Source: Deltaproteobacteria bacterium (GTDB lineage: Bacteria > Desulfobacterota > UBA8473). From it: a DNA stretch of 6,148 nucleotides. The stretch lies in NCBI GenBank assembly GCA_030623035.1, contig JAUXFK010000174.1, positions 1-6,148 on the forward strand. The letters are read 5' to 3'. Positions 1-5,970 of this stretch are shown here, piece by piece. How positions within the stretch are numbered: the first letter of the stretch is position 1; each line of letters opens with the position of its first letter. Made by a program: the position numbers and the translations under genes. The notes under the pieces are model-generated. The model did no database searches. It was not told where the DNA came from and saw only the letters and a list, made by a program, of their open reading frames with translations.

Positions 1-16
1 AAAAAATACCATTTCC

Positions 17-96
17 CGTCATTCCGGCAAAAGCCGGAATCCAGTGTTTTCAAGCAGTTGCGGACCATCTGGACTCCGGTTTTCACCGGAGTGACG
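17..96. repeat. Double-hairpin inverted repeat (CGTCATTCCGG type)
   Basis: Two 28-base arms (17-44 and 69-96) are imperfect reverse complements separated by 24 bases. Each arm is also a perfect local hairpin: ATTCCGGC/GCCGGAAT with loop AAAA (21-40), and ACTCCGGT/ACCGGAGT with loop TTTC (73-92). CGTC/CCAG and CTGG/GACG flank the hairpins. Repeats beginning CGTCATTCCGG are common, many-copy intergenic sequences in deltaproteobacteria and some other phyla (general knowledge). Here the repeat sits about 60 bases before the nusA start. Whether it is mobile or regulatory cannot be told from one copy; no clear target duplication flanks it. Confidence 0.85.
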
Positions 97-157
97 ACTT
101 TTTACGAATTCATCAGTTTTAGGCTGAGTACGATTCAACAATAGTCGGAGGTTCAAA

Positions 158-1432
158 ATGATTTCAAACCTGGCCCGTATAATAGATGAGGTTGGGAAAA
201 CGAAAGGTATTGATCGGGAGATACTAATAGATGCACTGGAAGCCGCTGTATTGACAGCAGCCAGAAAAAAATTCGGTCTCCATCAAGGTATTGAGGCCCA
301 TTTTAATGAAGAACTGGGTGAGGTCGAGTTGTTTGAATTTAAGTCTGTGATGGATAAAGTAAAAGACCCTTATTCAGAAATATCGTTAGAAGAAGCAGTT
401 GAACTGGATCCTGATGTTGAAGTTGGTGATAGTCTGGGTGTAAAGATGAACGTTGAAAGATTAGACAGAATTTCAGCTCAAACTGCAAAACAGATTATAA
501 TTCAAAGGGTTAGGGATGCTGAGACAGAGAATATCTATAATGAATACAAAGACAGGAAAGGGGATTTGATTTCCGGGATTTTCCACCGTTATGATAGGGG
601 GAATGTCATTGTTAGTTTAGGAAAAGGAGAGGCTGTAATTCCATCTCAGGAGCAGATTCCAAAGGAGAATTATCGCCAGGGAGATCGTCTTAAGGCATAC
701 ATATTGGACGTCTTTAAATCTCCGAAGGGGACACAGATAATCCTGTCCAGGACGCATCCGGGGTTGCTTATAAAACTTTTTGAGTTTGAAGTTCCTGAAG
801 TTTTTGAGGGGATTGTAACGATTAAAGGGGCTGCTAGAGAGCCGGGTAGCAGGGCAAAAATAGCAGTTTTCTCTGAGGATTCGGATGTTGATCCGGTTGG
901 GGCCTGTGTGGGCATAAAAGGTTCGCGAGTCCGAAGTGTGGTTCACGAGTTGTGTGGGGAGAGGATAGACATATTGCAATGGACAGGGGATATAGCCAAA
1001 TTTGTATGTAATGCATTGGCTCCATCTGAGATTTCTGAAGTTATAATAGACGAAGCATCCCATACAATGGAAGTCATTGTTGCTGATGATCAGTTATCTT
1101 TAGCTATAGGGAAGAAAGGACAAAACGTCCGTCTGGCTGCCAGGCTTACAGGCTGGAAGATAGATATCAAGAGTGAATCGAAGATTGCAGGAATATTGGA
1201 AAAAGCACATAAATCCCTTGTCGAAATCCCTGGTGTAGGGGGATCTACAGCGGATGCCCTATTCAATCAAGGCTTTTTTTCTGCATATGACGTTATCAGC
1301 GCAAGTATAGAGGAACTGACAAAGATAGAAGGTATCGGCGAGAAAAGGGCGAGTATGATCAAGGCGGCCGCCAAGGAATACCTCGAACAAAAGGATTTGG
1401 ACCAAAGTGACACGACTTCGGAAAAGATATAA
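158..1432 (+). CDS. nusA: Transcription termination/antitermination factor NusA
   Basis: NusA binds RNA polymerase and nascent RNA in the cytoplasm and modulates pausing, intrinsic termination and antitermination. The 424-residue product shows the family domains in order: an N-terminal polymerase-binding domain (about 1-125), an S1 domain (about 135-198), KH1 with the GIKG loop at 252-255, KH2 with the GKKG loop at 318-321 followed by GQNVRLAARLTGW, and a C-terminal helix-hairpin-helix pair (IPGVGG at 357-362, IEGIGEKRA at 390-398). It lacks the long acidic repeat region of the E. coli protein (495 residues). The ATG is preceded by a good Shine-Dalgarno, CGGAGG at 146-151, six bases away. It is the first gene of the string in this window; rimP, its usual upstream neighbour, is not visible. 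The 3' end looks frameshifted: see the entry for 1433-1482. Confidence 0.97.
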   Translation: MISNLARIIDEVGKTKGIDREILIDALEAAVLTAARKKFGLHQGIEAHFNEELGEVELFEFKSVMDKVKDPYSEISLEEAVELDPDVEVGDSLGVKMNVERLDRISAQTAKQIIIQRVRDAETENIYNEYKDRKGDLISGIFHRYDRGNVIVSLGKGEAVIPSQEQIPKENYRQGDRLKAYILDVFKSPKGTQIILSRTHPGLLIKLFEFEVPEVFEGIVTIKGAAREPGSRAKIAVFSEDSDVDPVGACVGIKGSRVRSVVHELCGERIDILQWTGDIAKFVCNALAPSEISEVIIDEASHTMEVIVADDQLSLAIGKKGQNVRLAARLTGWKIDIKSESKIAGILEKAHKSLVEIPGVGGSTADALFNQGFFSAYDVISASIEELTKIEGIGEKRASMIKAAAKEYLEQKDLDQSDTTSEKI

Positions 1433-1482
1433 TTTTGGATGGTGAGGATAAGAATCAAAGTGATGCTGAAAAGGTAAATTAA
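1433..1482 (+). other. Probable frameshifted remnant of the nusA C-terminal tail
   Basis: The nusA to infB gap reads as plausible coding sequence in the -1 frame relative to nusA, ending at TAA 1480-1482. If the A4 run at 1422-1425 were A5, NusA would continue from TTSEK for 18 more acidic, hydrophilic residues (DIILDGEDKNQSDAEKVN), to 441 in all, and the gap to infB would shrink from 65 to 15 bases. The remnant also resembles the present tail: EDKNQSDAEK here against KDLDQSDTTSEK in NusA, with AGGAT(N6)CAAAGTGA shared at DNA level. This suggests a small tandem duplication of tail-coding sequence followed by a one-base deletion, or a homopolymer error in the read. The effect on function is probably minor because the lost part lies beyond all known NusA domains. 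Confidence 0.5.
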
Positions 1483-1497
1483 CTTTTAGGGGAAAGA

Positions 1498-3963
1498 ATG
1501 GCTAGAGTGTATAAATTGGCTCAAGAGTTAGGAATGACAAATGATGAAGTTATAGATGAGCTAAAGAATCAGGGTATAGTGGTCAAGAGCCATATGAGTT
1601 CTGTTGATGACCAGGAAGTTGAGAGTATTAAAAATATTATTATCGAGGCCAGAGCTAAGAGGATTACTGAAAAGAGGGTAAAGCCTACGGTTATACGAAG
1701 AAGGGTAAAAAAGATAATCCTGCCGGAAGTAAAACCGGCTGAAGCCGATTTGAAGAAACCCGAATTGCAAAAGGTTGGAGAACCTTTGGAGGAAACTCCG
1801 AAGATAGAAGAATCCTCCATTGAAAAGCCCTCATCCCCCCCATTGGTTGCAACGAAGGAAAAGGATACTGCAAAAAAGAAAGAAGTTAAACCGGAAACAG
1901 AAGTAACGAAACCTGTGAGCATTACACCCGCTCTAAAAGTACAGAAAGAGTCTGAAGTAAAACCGGCGGAATTGAAACAGGGTGTAGCTAAGGAAGCAAC
2001 AGAGCTTGAAAAAAGAAGTATAAAGAAGCAGGAGGCAGTCTCTGGAGACAAAAAACCATCCAGGAAGAAGGTGGTATATAAGAAAAGAGAGGGTGATTGG
2101 AAAAGGAATTTACATGAAGGAGGAGGGGCCTATCCTGAAACTTATAGGGCTCGGACAAGAAAGAAGACGCATGTTAAAAAGGTAAAGAAGACAGAAATTA
2201 CGCTTCCAAAGGCAATAAAGAGAAAAATAAAGATATTGGAGACGATAACGGTTGGTGAGCTGGCTAAGAAGATGGGCGTGAAGGCTGGTGAGGTAATAAA
2301 GAAACTATTAGATATTGGAGTTATTGCTGCGATTAATCAACCTCTGGAAGTTGATACAGCATCCTTGGTTGCGGGTGAATTTTCATATTCCGTTGAGAGT
2401 GTATCAATAGAAGAGGACATTTTAGAAAGAACGGAAGATCCCATTGAGGAATTGGTTCATAGGCCCCCTGTTGTCACTGTAATGGGGCATGTGGATCATG
2501 GCAAAACCTCTCTTCTGGATGCCATACGTGAAACGAATGTGATGGATAAAGAAAGCGGGGGTATTACACAGCATATCGGGGCATATCATGTAAAACTGCC
2601 AAAGGGAGAGATCGTTTTTTTGGATACTCCAGGACATGAGGCCTTTACAGCGATGCGAGCCCGGGGAGCCTATGTTACCGATATTGTAATTTTGGTTGTT
2701 GCGGCTGATGACGGTGTTATGTCTCAAACAGTTGAGGCCATTAACCATGCAAGGGCTGCAAATGTAACATTAATGGTGGCCATTAACAAGATTGACAAAG
2801 CCAATGCGGATTTAGAAAGGGTTAAGAGAAACCTCATGGAAAACGGACTTGTCCCGGAAAAATTGGGCGGAGATACGATCTTTGTAGAGGTTTCTGCTAA
2901 GAAAAAGCAGGGGATAGATGAGCTTTTGGAACTTGCCTTATTACAGGCTGAAGTTTTGGAGTTAAAGGCGAACCCTAACAAACCGGCCAGGGGAGTTGTG
3001 ATTGAGGCAAAGCTGGATAAAGGGAGAGGGCCGGTAGCCACTGTACTCATTCAAGAGGGCACTTTAAAGATTGGCAACCCATTTGTAGCGGGTATAACCT
3101 TTGGAAAGATAAGGGCATTGATTAATGAAAAAGGAGAAAATGTGGAGGATGTAAAGCCGTCAATGCCTATAGAAGTGATCGGACTTGCTGGAGTCCCGGA
3201 GGCCGGGGATAGTTTCATCGTAGTGGAGGATGATAAGAAAGCAAAACAGGTAGCAATGTTTAGACAGCAAAAGAAGAGGGAAGCAGAGCTTGCCAAGGCA
3301 AGCAAGATCACACTCGAAGAGCTTTATGCCAGGATTCAAGAGGGAGATGTAAAAGATTTAAATGTAATTATCAAGGCAGATGTGCAGGGTTCTGTTGAAG
3401 CCCTTATGAGTGCATTGCTGGACCTAAGTACAGACGCTATAAAGGTAGTCGTTATTCATAGTTCAGTTGGTGCTGTAAATGAATCTGATGTAATGTTGGC
3501 CTCAGCTTCCGATGCTATAATCATCGGATTTAACGTTAAATCCGATCTAAAAGTCCAACAAATGGCTGAACAGGAGAAAGTGAGTATCAGGTTTTATAGC
3601 ATTATATATGATATGATATCTGATGTGAAAAAGGCCATGGAAGGCATGTTAGAACCTAAATTTGAGGAGAAGACCTTAGGAAGGGCTGAGGTAAGAGATA
3701 TATTTAAAGTTTCAAAGATCGGTACAATAGCCGGCAGTTTTGTTAATGACGGGAAGATTGTGAAGGGAGAAAACGTCCGGTTATTGAGGGATAATGTAGT
3801 GATCTACGATGGTAAGATATCTTCTCTCAAGAGGTTTAAGGAAGATGTAAGAGAGGTACAATCCGGTTATGAATGTGGAATTGGGGTTGAAAATTTTAAT
3901 GATGTGAAGCTTGATGATGTTATTGAGTCTTATACCTACGAGAAGGTCTTGCCAAGGCTGTAG
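1498..3963 (+). CDS. infB: Translation initiation factor IF-2
   Basis: IF-2 is the GTPase that delivers formyl-Met-tRNA to the 30S subunit and promotes 50S joining. The 821-residue product begins with an IF2_N module (about 1-55), then a long charged K/E/P-rich linker (about 60-240) with three copies of EVKP(A/E) (77-82, 129-134, 153-158), and a second IF2_N module (about 246-298). The GTP-binding domain has all motifs: G1 GHVDHGKT 330-337, switch I GGITQHIGA 354-362, G3 DTPGH 376-380, G4 NKID 430-433 and G5 SAKKKQG 466-472. Domain II follows (about 495-590), then domain III with LNVIIKADVQGSVEAL (621-636) and the C-terminal tRNA-binding domain (about 724-815). The ATG has AGGGGA at 1488-1493 as Shine-Dalgarno. 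The length is usual for bacterial IF-2. Its TAG stop is the first TAG of a tandem repeat array. Internal shorter-isoform starts, known in E. coli, are not obvious here. Confidence 0.98.
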   Translation: MARVYKLAQELGMTNDEVIDELKNQGIVVKSHMSSVDDQEVESIKNIIIEARAKRITEKRVKPTVIRRRVKKIILPEVKPAEADLKKPELQKVGEPLEETPKIEESSIEKPSSPPLVATKEKDTAKKKEVKPETEVTKPVSITPALKVQKESEVKPAELKQGVAKEATELEKRSIKKQEAVSGDKKPSRKKVVYKKREGDWKRNLHEGGGAYPETYRARTRKKTHVKKVKKTEITLPKAIKRKIKILETITVGELAKKMGVKAGEVIKKLLDIGVIAAINQPLEVDTASLVAGEFSYSVESVSIEEDILERTEDPIEELVHRPPVVTVMGHVDHGKTSLLDAIRETNVMDKESGGITQHIGAYHVKLPKGEIVFLDTPGHEAFTAMRARGAYVTDIVILVVAADDGVMSQTVEAINHARAANVTLMVAINKIDKANADLERVKRNLMENGLVPEKLGGDTIFVEVSAKKKQGIDELLELALLQAEVLELKANPNKPARGVVIEAKLDKGRGPVATVLIQEGTLKIGNPFVAGITFGKIRALINEKGENVEDVKPSMPIEVIGLAGVPEAGDSFIVVEDDKKAKQVAMFRQQKKREAELAKASKITLEELYARIQEGDVKDLNVIIKADVQGSVEALMSALLDLSTDAIKVVVIHSSVGAVNESDVMLASASDAIIIGFNVKSDLKVQQMAEQEKVSIRFYSIIYDMISDVKKAMEGMLEPKFEEKTLGRAEVRDIFKVSKIGTIAGSFVNDGKIVKGENVRLLRDNVVIYDGKISSLKRFKEDVREVQSGYECGIGVENFNDVKLDDVIESYTYEKVLPRL

Positions 3964-4034
3964 TCTGTCAGTCTGCTAGTCTGTAGTCTGCCAGTCTGTC
4001 AGTCTGTTGTCTGATAGTCTGTCAGTCTGTTGTC
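3961..4034 (+). repeat. AGTCTG-core tandem array with 23-base higher-order period
   Basis: Eight exact AGTCTG cores start at 3962, 3970, 3978, 3985, 3993, 4001, 4016 and 4024, with a ninth TGTCTG variant at 4008 and a truncated TGTC at 4031. The start-to-start distances are 8, 8, 7 repeated three times, so the array is really three 23-base units (3962-3984, 3985-4007, 4008-4030) plus four bases. It fills most of the 88-base gap between infB and the DUF503 gene. It provides the infB stop (TAG 3961-3963) and TAG codons in the other two forward frames at 3977 and 3984. There is no strong self-complementarity. It looks like a slippage or duplication array; no function can be assigned. Confidence 0.9.
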
Positions 4035-4051
4035 GCTTTTGAGCATTTCAG

Positions 4052-4339
4052 ATGGTTATTGGTATATGTCATTTGGATATTATAATACACGACAACTCTT
4101 CATTAAAGGGAAAGCGTCGGGTTTTAAAAAGGATTATTGAGCGAGTAAAACAGAAGTTCAACGTGTCTATTGCTGAAGTAGGGGATCATGAAAAATGGGA
4201 AAGATCTCAAATCGGATTATGTATTGTGGGTAATAACAGAAGATATATAAATTCATCTTTGGACAGGATGATTAACTTCATAGATGGACTTAACATTGCA
4301 GAAATACTCAATTCAGAGATAGAGATACTGGACTGTTAG
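4052..4339 (+). CDS. ylxP: DUF503 family protein (YlxP-like)
   Basis: The 95-residue product matches the small DUF503 family: it starts MVIGICHLDIIIH, carries SLKGKR at 17-22, and has the conserved middle FNVSIAEVGDHEKWERSQIG (36-55) followed by VGNNRRYINSSLD. Members usually have about 90-100 residues, so this is full length. The family is typically encoded between infB and rbfA, as here. Some members have been linked to ribosome or RNA biology, but no biochemical role is firmly established and none is claimed. The start is the only possible one: an in-frame TGA lies four codons upstream (4040-4042). No good Shine-Dalgarno is visible, so translation may be weak or depend on other signals. 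The upstream gap is occupied by the AGTCTG array, and a mobile element begins 7 bases after the stop codon. The gene symbol follows the B. subtilis name. Confidence 0.9.
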   Translation: MVIGICHLDIIIHDNSSLKGKRRVLKRIIERVKQKFNVSIAEVGDHEKWERSQIGLCIVGNNRRYINSSLDRMINFIDGLNIAEILNSEIEILDC

Positions 4340-4346
4340 GATTTTT
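4339..4346. repeat. Left target-site duplication GGATTTTT
   Basis: GGATTTTT directly abuts the left GTAACA end of the inserted element and is repeated exactly at 4615-4622. Its first base is the last base of the DUF503 stop codon, so the insertion left that gene intact. Confidence 0.82.
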
Positions 4347-4614
4347 GTAACAGTTTAGCGCTATGAAAAGAAAACTATCATCAAGCTTCAACGGCGGTCA
4401 AATTTTAATGCGTGTACTGTCTGAGCGTCTTAGTGAGCGTTAATAAAGAACAGGGGATTGCTTCACGGTATATATCTGAAATAGGTAATAATGTAGATGC
4501 TAAATTGAATGGTGATATACTGTTCTTTCTTTACGCTCACTTGGATGCGAGTTTTACACGGATTAAAATTTGATTGCCGTTGAAGCGACTCTTTTCAAAG
4601 AGCTAAAATGTTAC
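4347..4614. mobile_element. 268-bp MITE-like element, IS66-type ends
   Basis: This is a non-coding element with long imperfect inverted arms, 4347-4453 and 4520-4614, around a 66-base centre. Perfectly paired blocks, from the outside in: GTAACA 4347-4352 with TGTTAC 4609-4614; TGAAAAGA with TCTTTTCA; GCTTCAACGGC 4385-4395 with GCCGTTGAAGC 4576-4586; TCAAATTTTAAT 4398-4409 with 4562-4573; AGTGAGCGT 4432-4440 with 4533-4541; AAAGAACAG 4445-4453 with 4520-4528. The left arm has about 10 extra bases near 4375-4384. Both ends abut a perfect 8-bp direct repeat, GGATTTTT. IS66-family elements have ends starting GTAA and make 8-bp duplications (established), so a transposase of that family probably moved it; this assignment is inference. 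No transposase is encoded; the longest in-frame stretches are a few dozen codons without family motifs. As RNA the arms would form a long hairpin between two operon genes. Confidence 0.83.
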
Positions 4615-4622
4615 GGATTTTT
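4615..4622. repeat. Right target-site duplication GGATTTTT
   Basis: This is an exact copy of 4339-4346 directly after the TGTTAC end of the element. Removing the element and one copy (276 bases) rebuilds a 24-base gap between the DUF503 stop and the rbfA start. Confidence 0.82.
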
Positions 4623-4627
4623 TAAAT

Positions 4628-4633
4628 GGGTGA
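4628..4633 (+). promoter_or_regulatory. Ribosome binding site of rbfA
   Basis: GGGTGA lies six bases before the rbfA ATG and only five bases beyond the right target duplication. It belongs to the pre-insertion sequence, so the element landed just short of destroying the rbfA translation signal. The match to the Shine-Dalgarno consensus is moderate. Confidence 0.55.
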
Positions 4634-4639
4634 CCTCTA

Positions 4640-4981
4640 ATGGATTTTAAAAGGGCCGATAGGGTTTCTGATTTACTAAAGGAAGAGATTGCTCAGATGC
4701 TATTAAAAGAGATTAAAGACCCCAGGATTGGTTTCGTAACAATTACCGATGTAAAAGTGAGCGATGACCTTCGTCTGGCGAAGGTCTTTTTCAGTATGTT
4801 TGGAAATGATAAGGAGTTAGCACAGACGGATAAAGGGTTGAATAGCGCAGCGAGTTATATAAAAAAAAAGCTGGGTAAGAGGCTGAAAATGAGGTATATT
4901 CCGGATATTCTATTCAAGTTTGATGGTTCCTTTGAATACGGTAGCCGTATCGATAGCATCCTTAAGGGTTTAAAAAAATAA
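4640..4981 (+). CDS. rbfA: 30S ribosome-binding factor RbfA
   Basis: RbfA is a small KH-like-fold protein that binds the 30S precursor and is needed for late 16S rRNA 5'-end maturation, notably in the cold. The 113-residue product is of usual length. Family features seen: RADRVSDLLKEEIAQMLLKEIKDPRIGFVTITDVKVSDDL split as RADRVSDLLKEEIAQML (5-21), then KDPRIGFVTITDVKVSDDL (26-44), the helix-kink-helix segment GLNSAASYIKKKLGKRL (66-82), and the strand RYIPDILFKFDGSFEYGSRID (85-105, here named by its ends RYIPD and SRID). The ATG is supported by GGGTGA six bases upstream and by alignment to the normal family start. Its separation from the DUF503 gene is caused by the inserted element; before that the genes were 24 bases apart. 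Its expression now requires read-through of a long inverted repeat or a promoter within or near the element. Confidence 0.96.
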   Translation: MDFKRADRVSDLLKEEIAQMLLKEIKDPRIGFVTITDVKVSDDLRLAKVFFSMFGNDKELAQTDKGLNSAASYIKKKLGKRLKMRYIPDILFKFDGSFEYGSRIDSILKGLKK

Positions 4982-5034
4982 GTTTTCTGGGTTGTCGTAT
5001 CAAGAGCAGCTTAATTAGAAACAGGTTTCGTTCG

Positions 5035-5970
5035 ATGGAAGGAATCCTCATTATAGATAAACCTTCTGGCATTACTTCTTTTGGTGTTGTAAAGAAGGTA
5101 AAGAGGATACTCAATGTAAAGAGAGCAGGGCATACAGGAACTCTGGATCCTATAGCAACAGGTGTTCTCCCCATTTGCTTAAACGAAGCAACCAAGATCG
5201 CTCAATTTCTTATAAATGATAATAAGGAATACGAAGCATGTCTGGAGCTGGGAATAGAGACAGACACCCAGGATCAGGCTGGCAGAGTGATTCGAGTTTC
5301 CGATAAGATTCCGGAGGATGAAGAGAGGATAATCAGCACATTTAGAAGTTTTCTTGGCAAAATTAAGCAAAAACCGCCGGCATTCTCAGCCATAAAACAC
5401 AAGGGTCTCCCCCTTTATAAATTGGCGAGAAGGGGCATAAACATTGATATTGAACATAGAGATGTCCATATTTACAACATCGTGGTATTAAGGATCGATT
5501 TGCCTTATGTCTCGTTTGTTGTATCATGCTCCAAGGGGACGTACATTAGAACCCTGGCTGCCGATATTGGGAACATGTTGGGTTGTGGAGCTCACCTCGT
5601 TAAACTGAGGAGGATCAGGAGTGGGAACTTTCATGTCAACGATTCTTATTCTATAGAAAGTCTGGAAGACCTGTTAAAAGGGGGGATGATCAAAGATAAG
5701 TTAATTCCATTGGATAGGGCTTTGATTGACTTTCCACAGATAAAGGTGGGTGAGGATCTGGCGAGAATGATACGACATGGAAAACAGATTTTTTGTAATG
5801 ACCTGAAAGACGCTTCTCTATCCCATTTTAATGTCGGAGAGAATTTGAGGATTACTACTTTTAATAATGAATTGATTGCCGTTGCGAAATCTTTGACAGG
5901 TTACCCCTTAACTGATTTTAAGGACAGACGAGATAGGGTTTGCAGATTGACCCGGGTCTTTAACGCTTAG
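5035..5970 (+). CDS. truB: tRNA pseudouridine(55) synthase TruB
   Basis: TruB converts U55 in the T-loop of tRNAs to pseudouridine and also acts as a tRNA folding chaperone. The 311-residue product has the usual bacterial length. It opens with the family start MEGILIIDKPSGITSF, carries the catalytic motif GHTGTLDP at 32-39 with the nucleophile Asp38, then KQKPPAFSAIKHKG (111-124) with YKLARRG (128-134), and CSKGTYIRTLAADIG (165-179). A PUA-like C-terminal part spans about 235-310. The ATG is chosen because the conserved MxGIL(I/N)(I/V)DKP start falls exactly there; the only Shine-Dalgarno-like sequence is a weak AGG at 5023-5025. It lies 53 bases after rbfA. In many deltaproteobacterial operons a DHH phosphoesterase gene (nrnA) separates rbfA and truB; it is absent here. 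No rpsO is visible in the 178 bases after the stop. Confidence 0.97.
   Translation: MEGILIIDKPSGITSFGVVKKVKRILNVKRAGHTGTLDPIATGVLPICLNEATKIAQFLINDNKEYEACLELGIETDTQDQAGRVIRVSDKIPEDEERIISTFRSFLGKIKQKPPAFSAIKHKGLPLYKLARRGINIDIEHRDVHIYNIVVLRIDLPYVSFVVSCSKGTYIRTLAADIGNMLGCGAHLVKLRRIRSGNFHVNDSYSIESLEDLLKGGMIKDKLIPLDRALIDFPQIKVGEDLARMIRHGKQIFCNDLKDASLSHFNVGENLRITTFNNELIAVAKSLTGYPLTDFKDRRDRVCRLTRVFNA

Noticed and set aside
97..145. Promoter for nusA
   Set aside because: No convincing -35/-10 pair with proper spacing was found between the repeat and the ribosome site.
617..1063. 148-codon open frame on the - strand
   Set aside because: It is antisense to the NusA S1/KH region, has no recognisable domain and no supporting context.
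1420..1426. Programmed -1 frameshift site at the end of nusA
   Set aside because: GGAAAAG is a poor slippery heptamer and no downstream stimulatory structure is evident; mutation or sequencing error is simpler.
1726..1971. Three EVKP-type repeats in the IF-2 linker as a mobile or recent repeat
   Set aside because: Low-complexity K/E/P repeats are normal in IF-2 linkers and the copies are irregularly spaced.
1569..2051. 160-codon open frame on the - strand
   Set aside because: It lies wholly inside the infB linker, antisense to a clear gene; its residues mirror the K/E-rich codons opposite and show no family motif.
3961..4034. Possible CRISPR-like array
   Set aside because: Cores are only six bases with 1-2 base separators; there are no unique spacers, no leader and no cas genes.
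4408..4443. Short open frame in the element's left arm (MRVLSERLSER)
   Set aside because: Eleven codons inside an inverted repeat arm, with no ribosome site; not a supportable gene.
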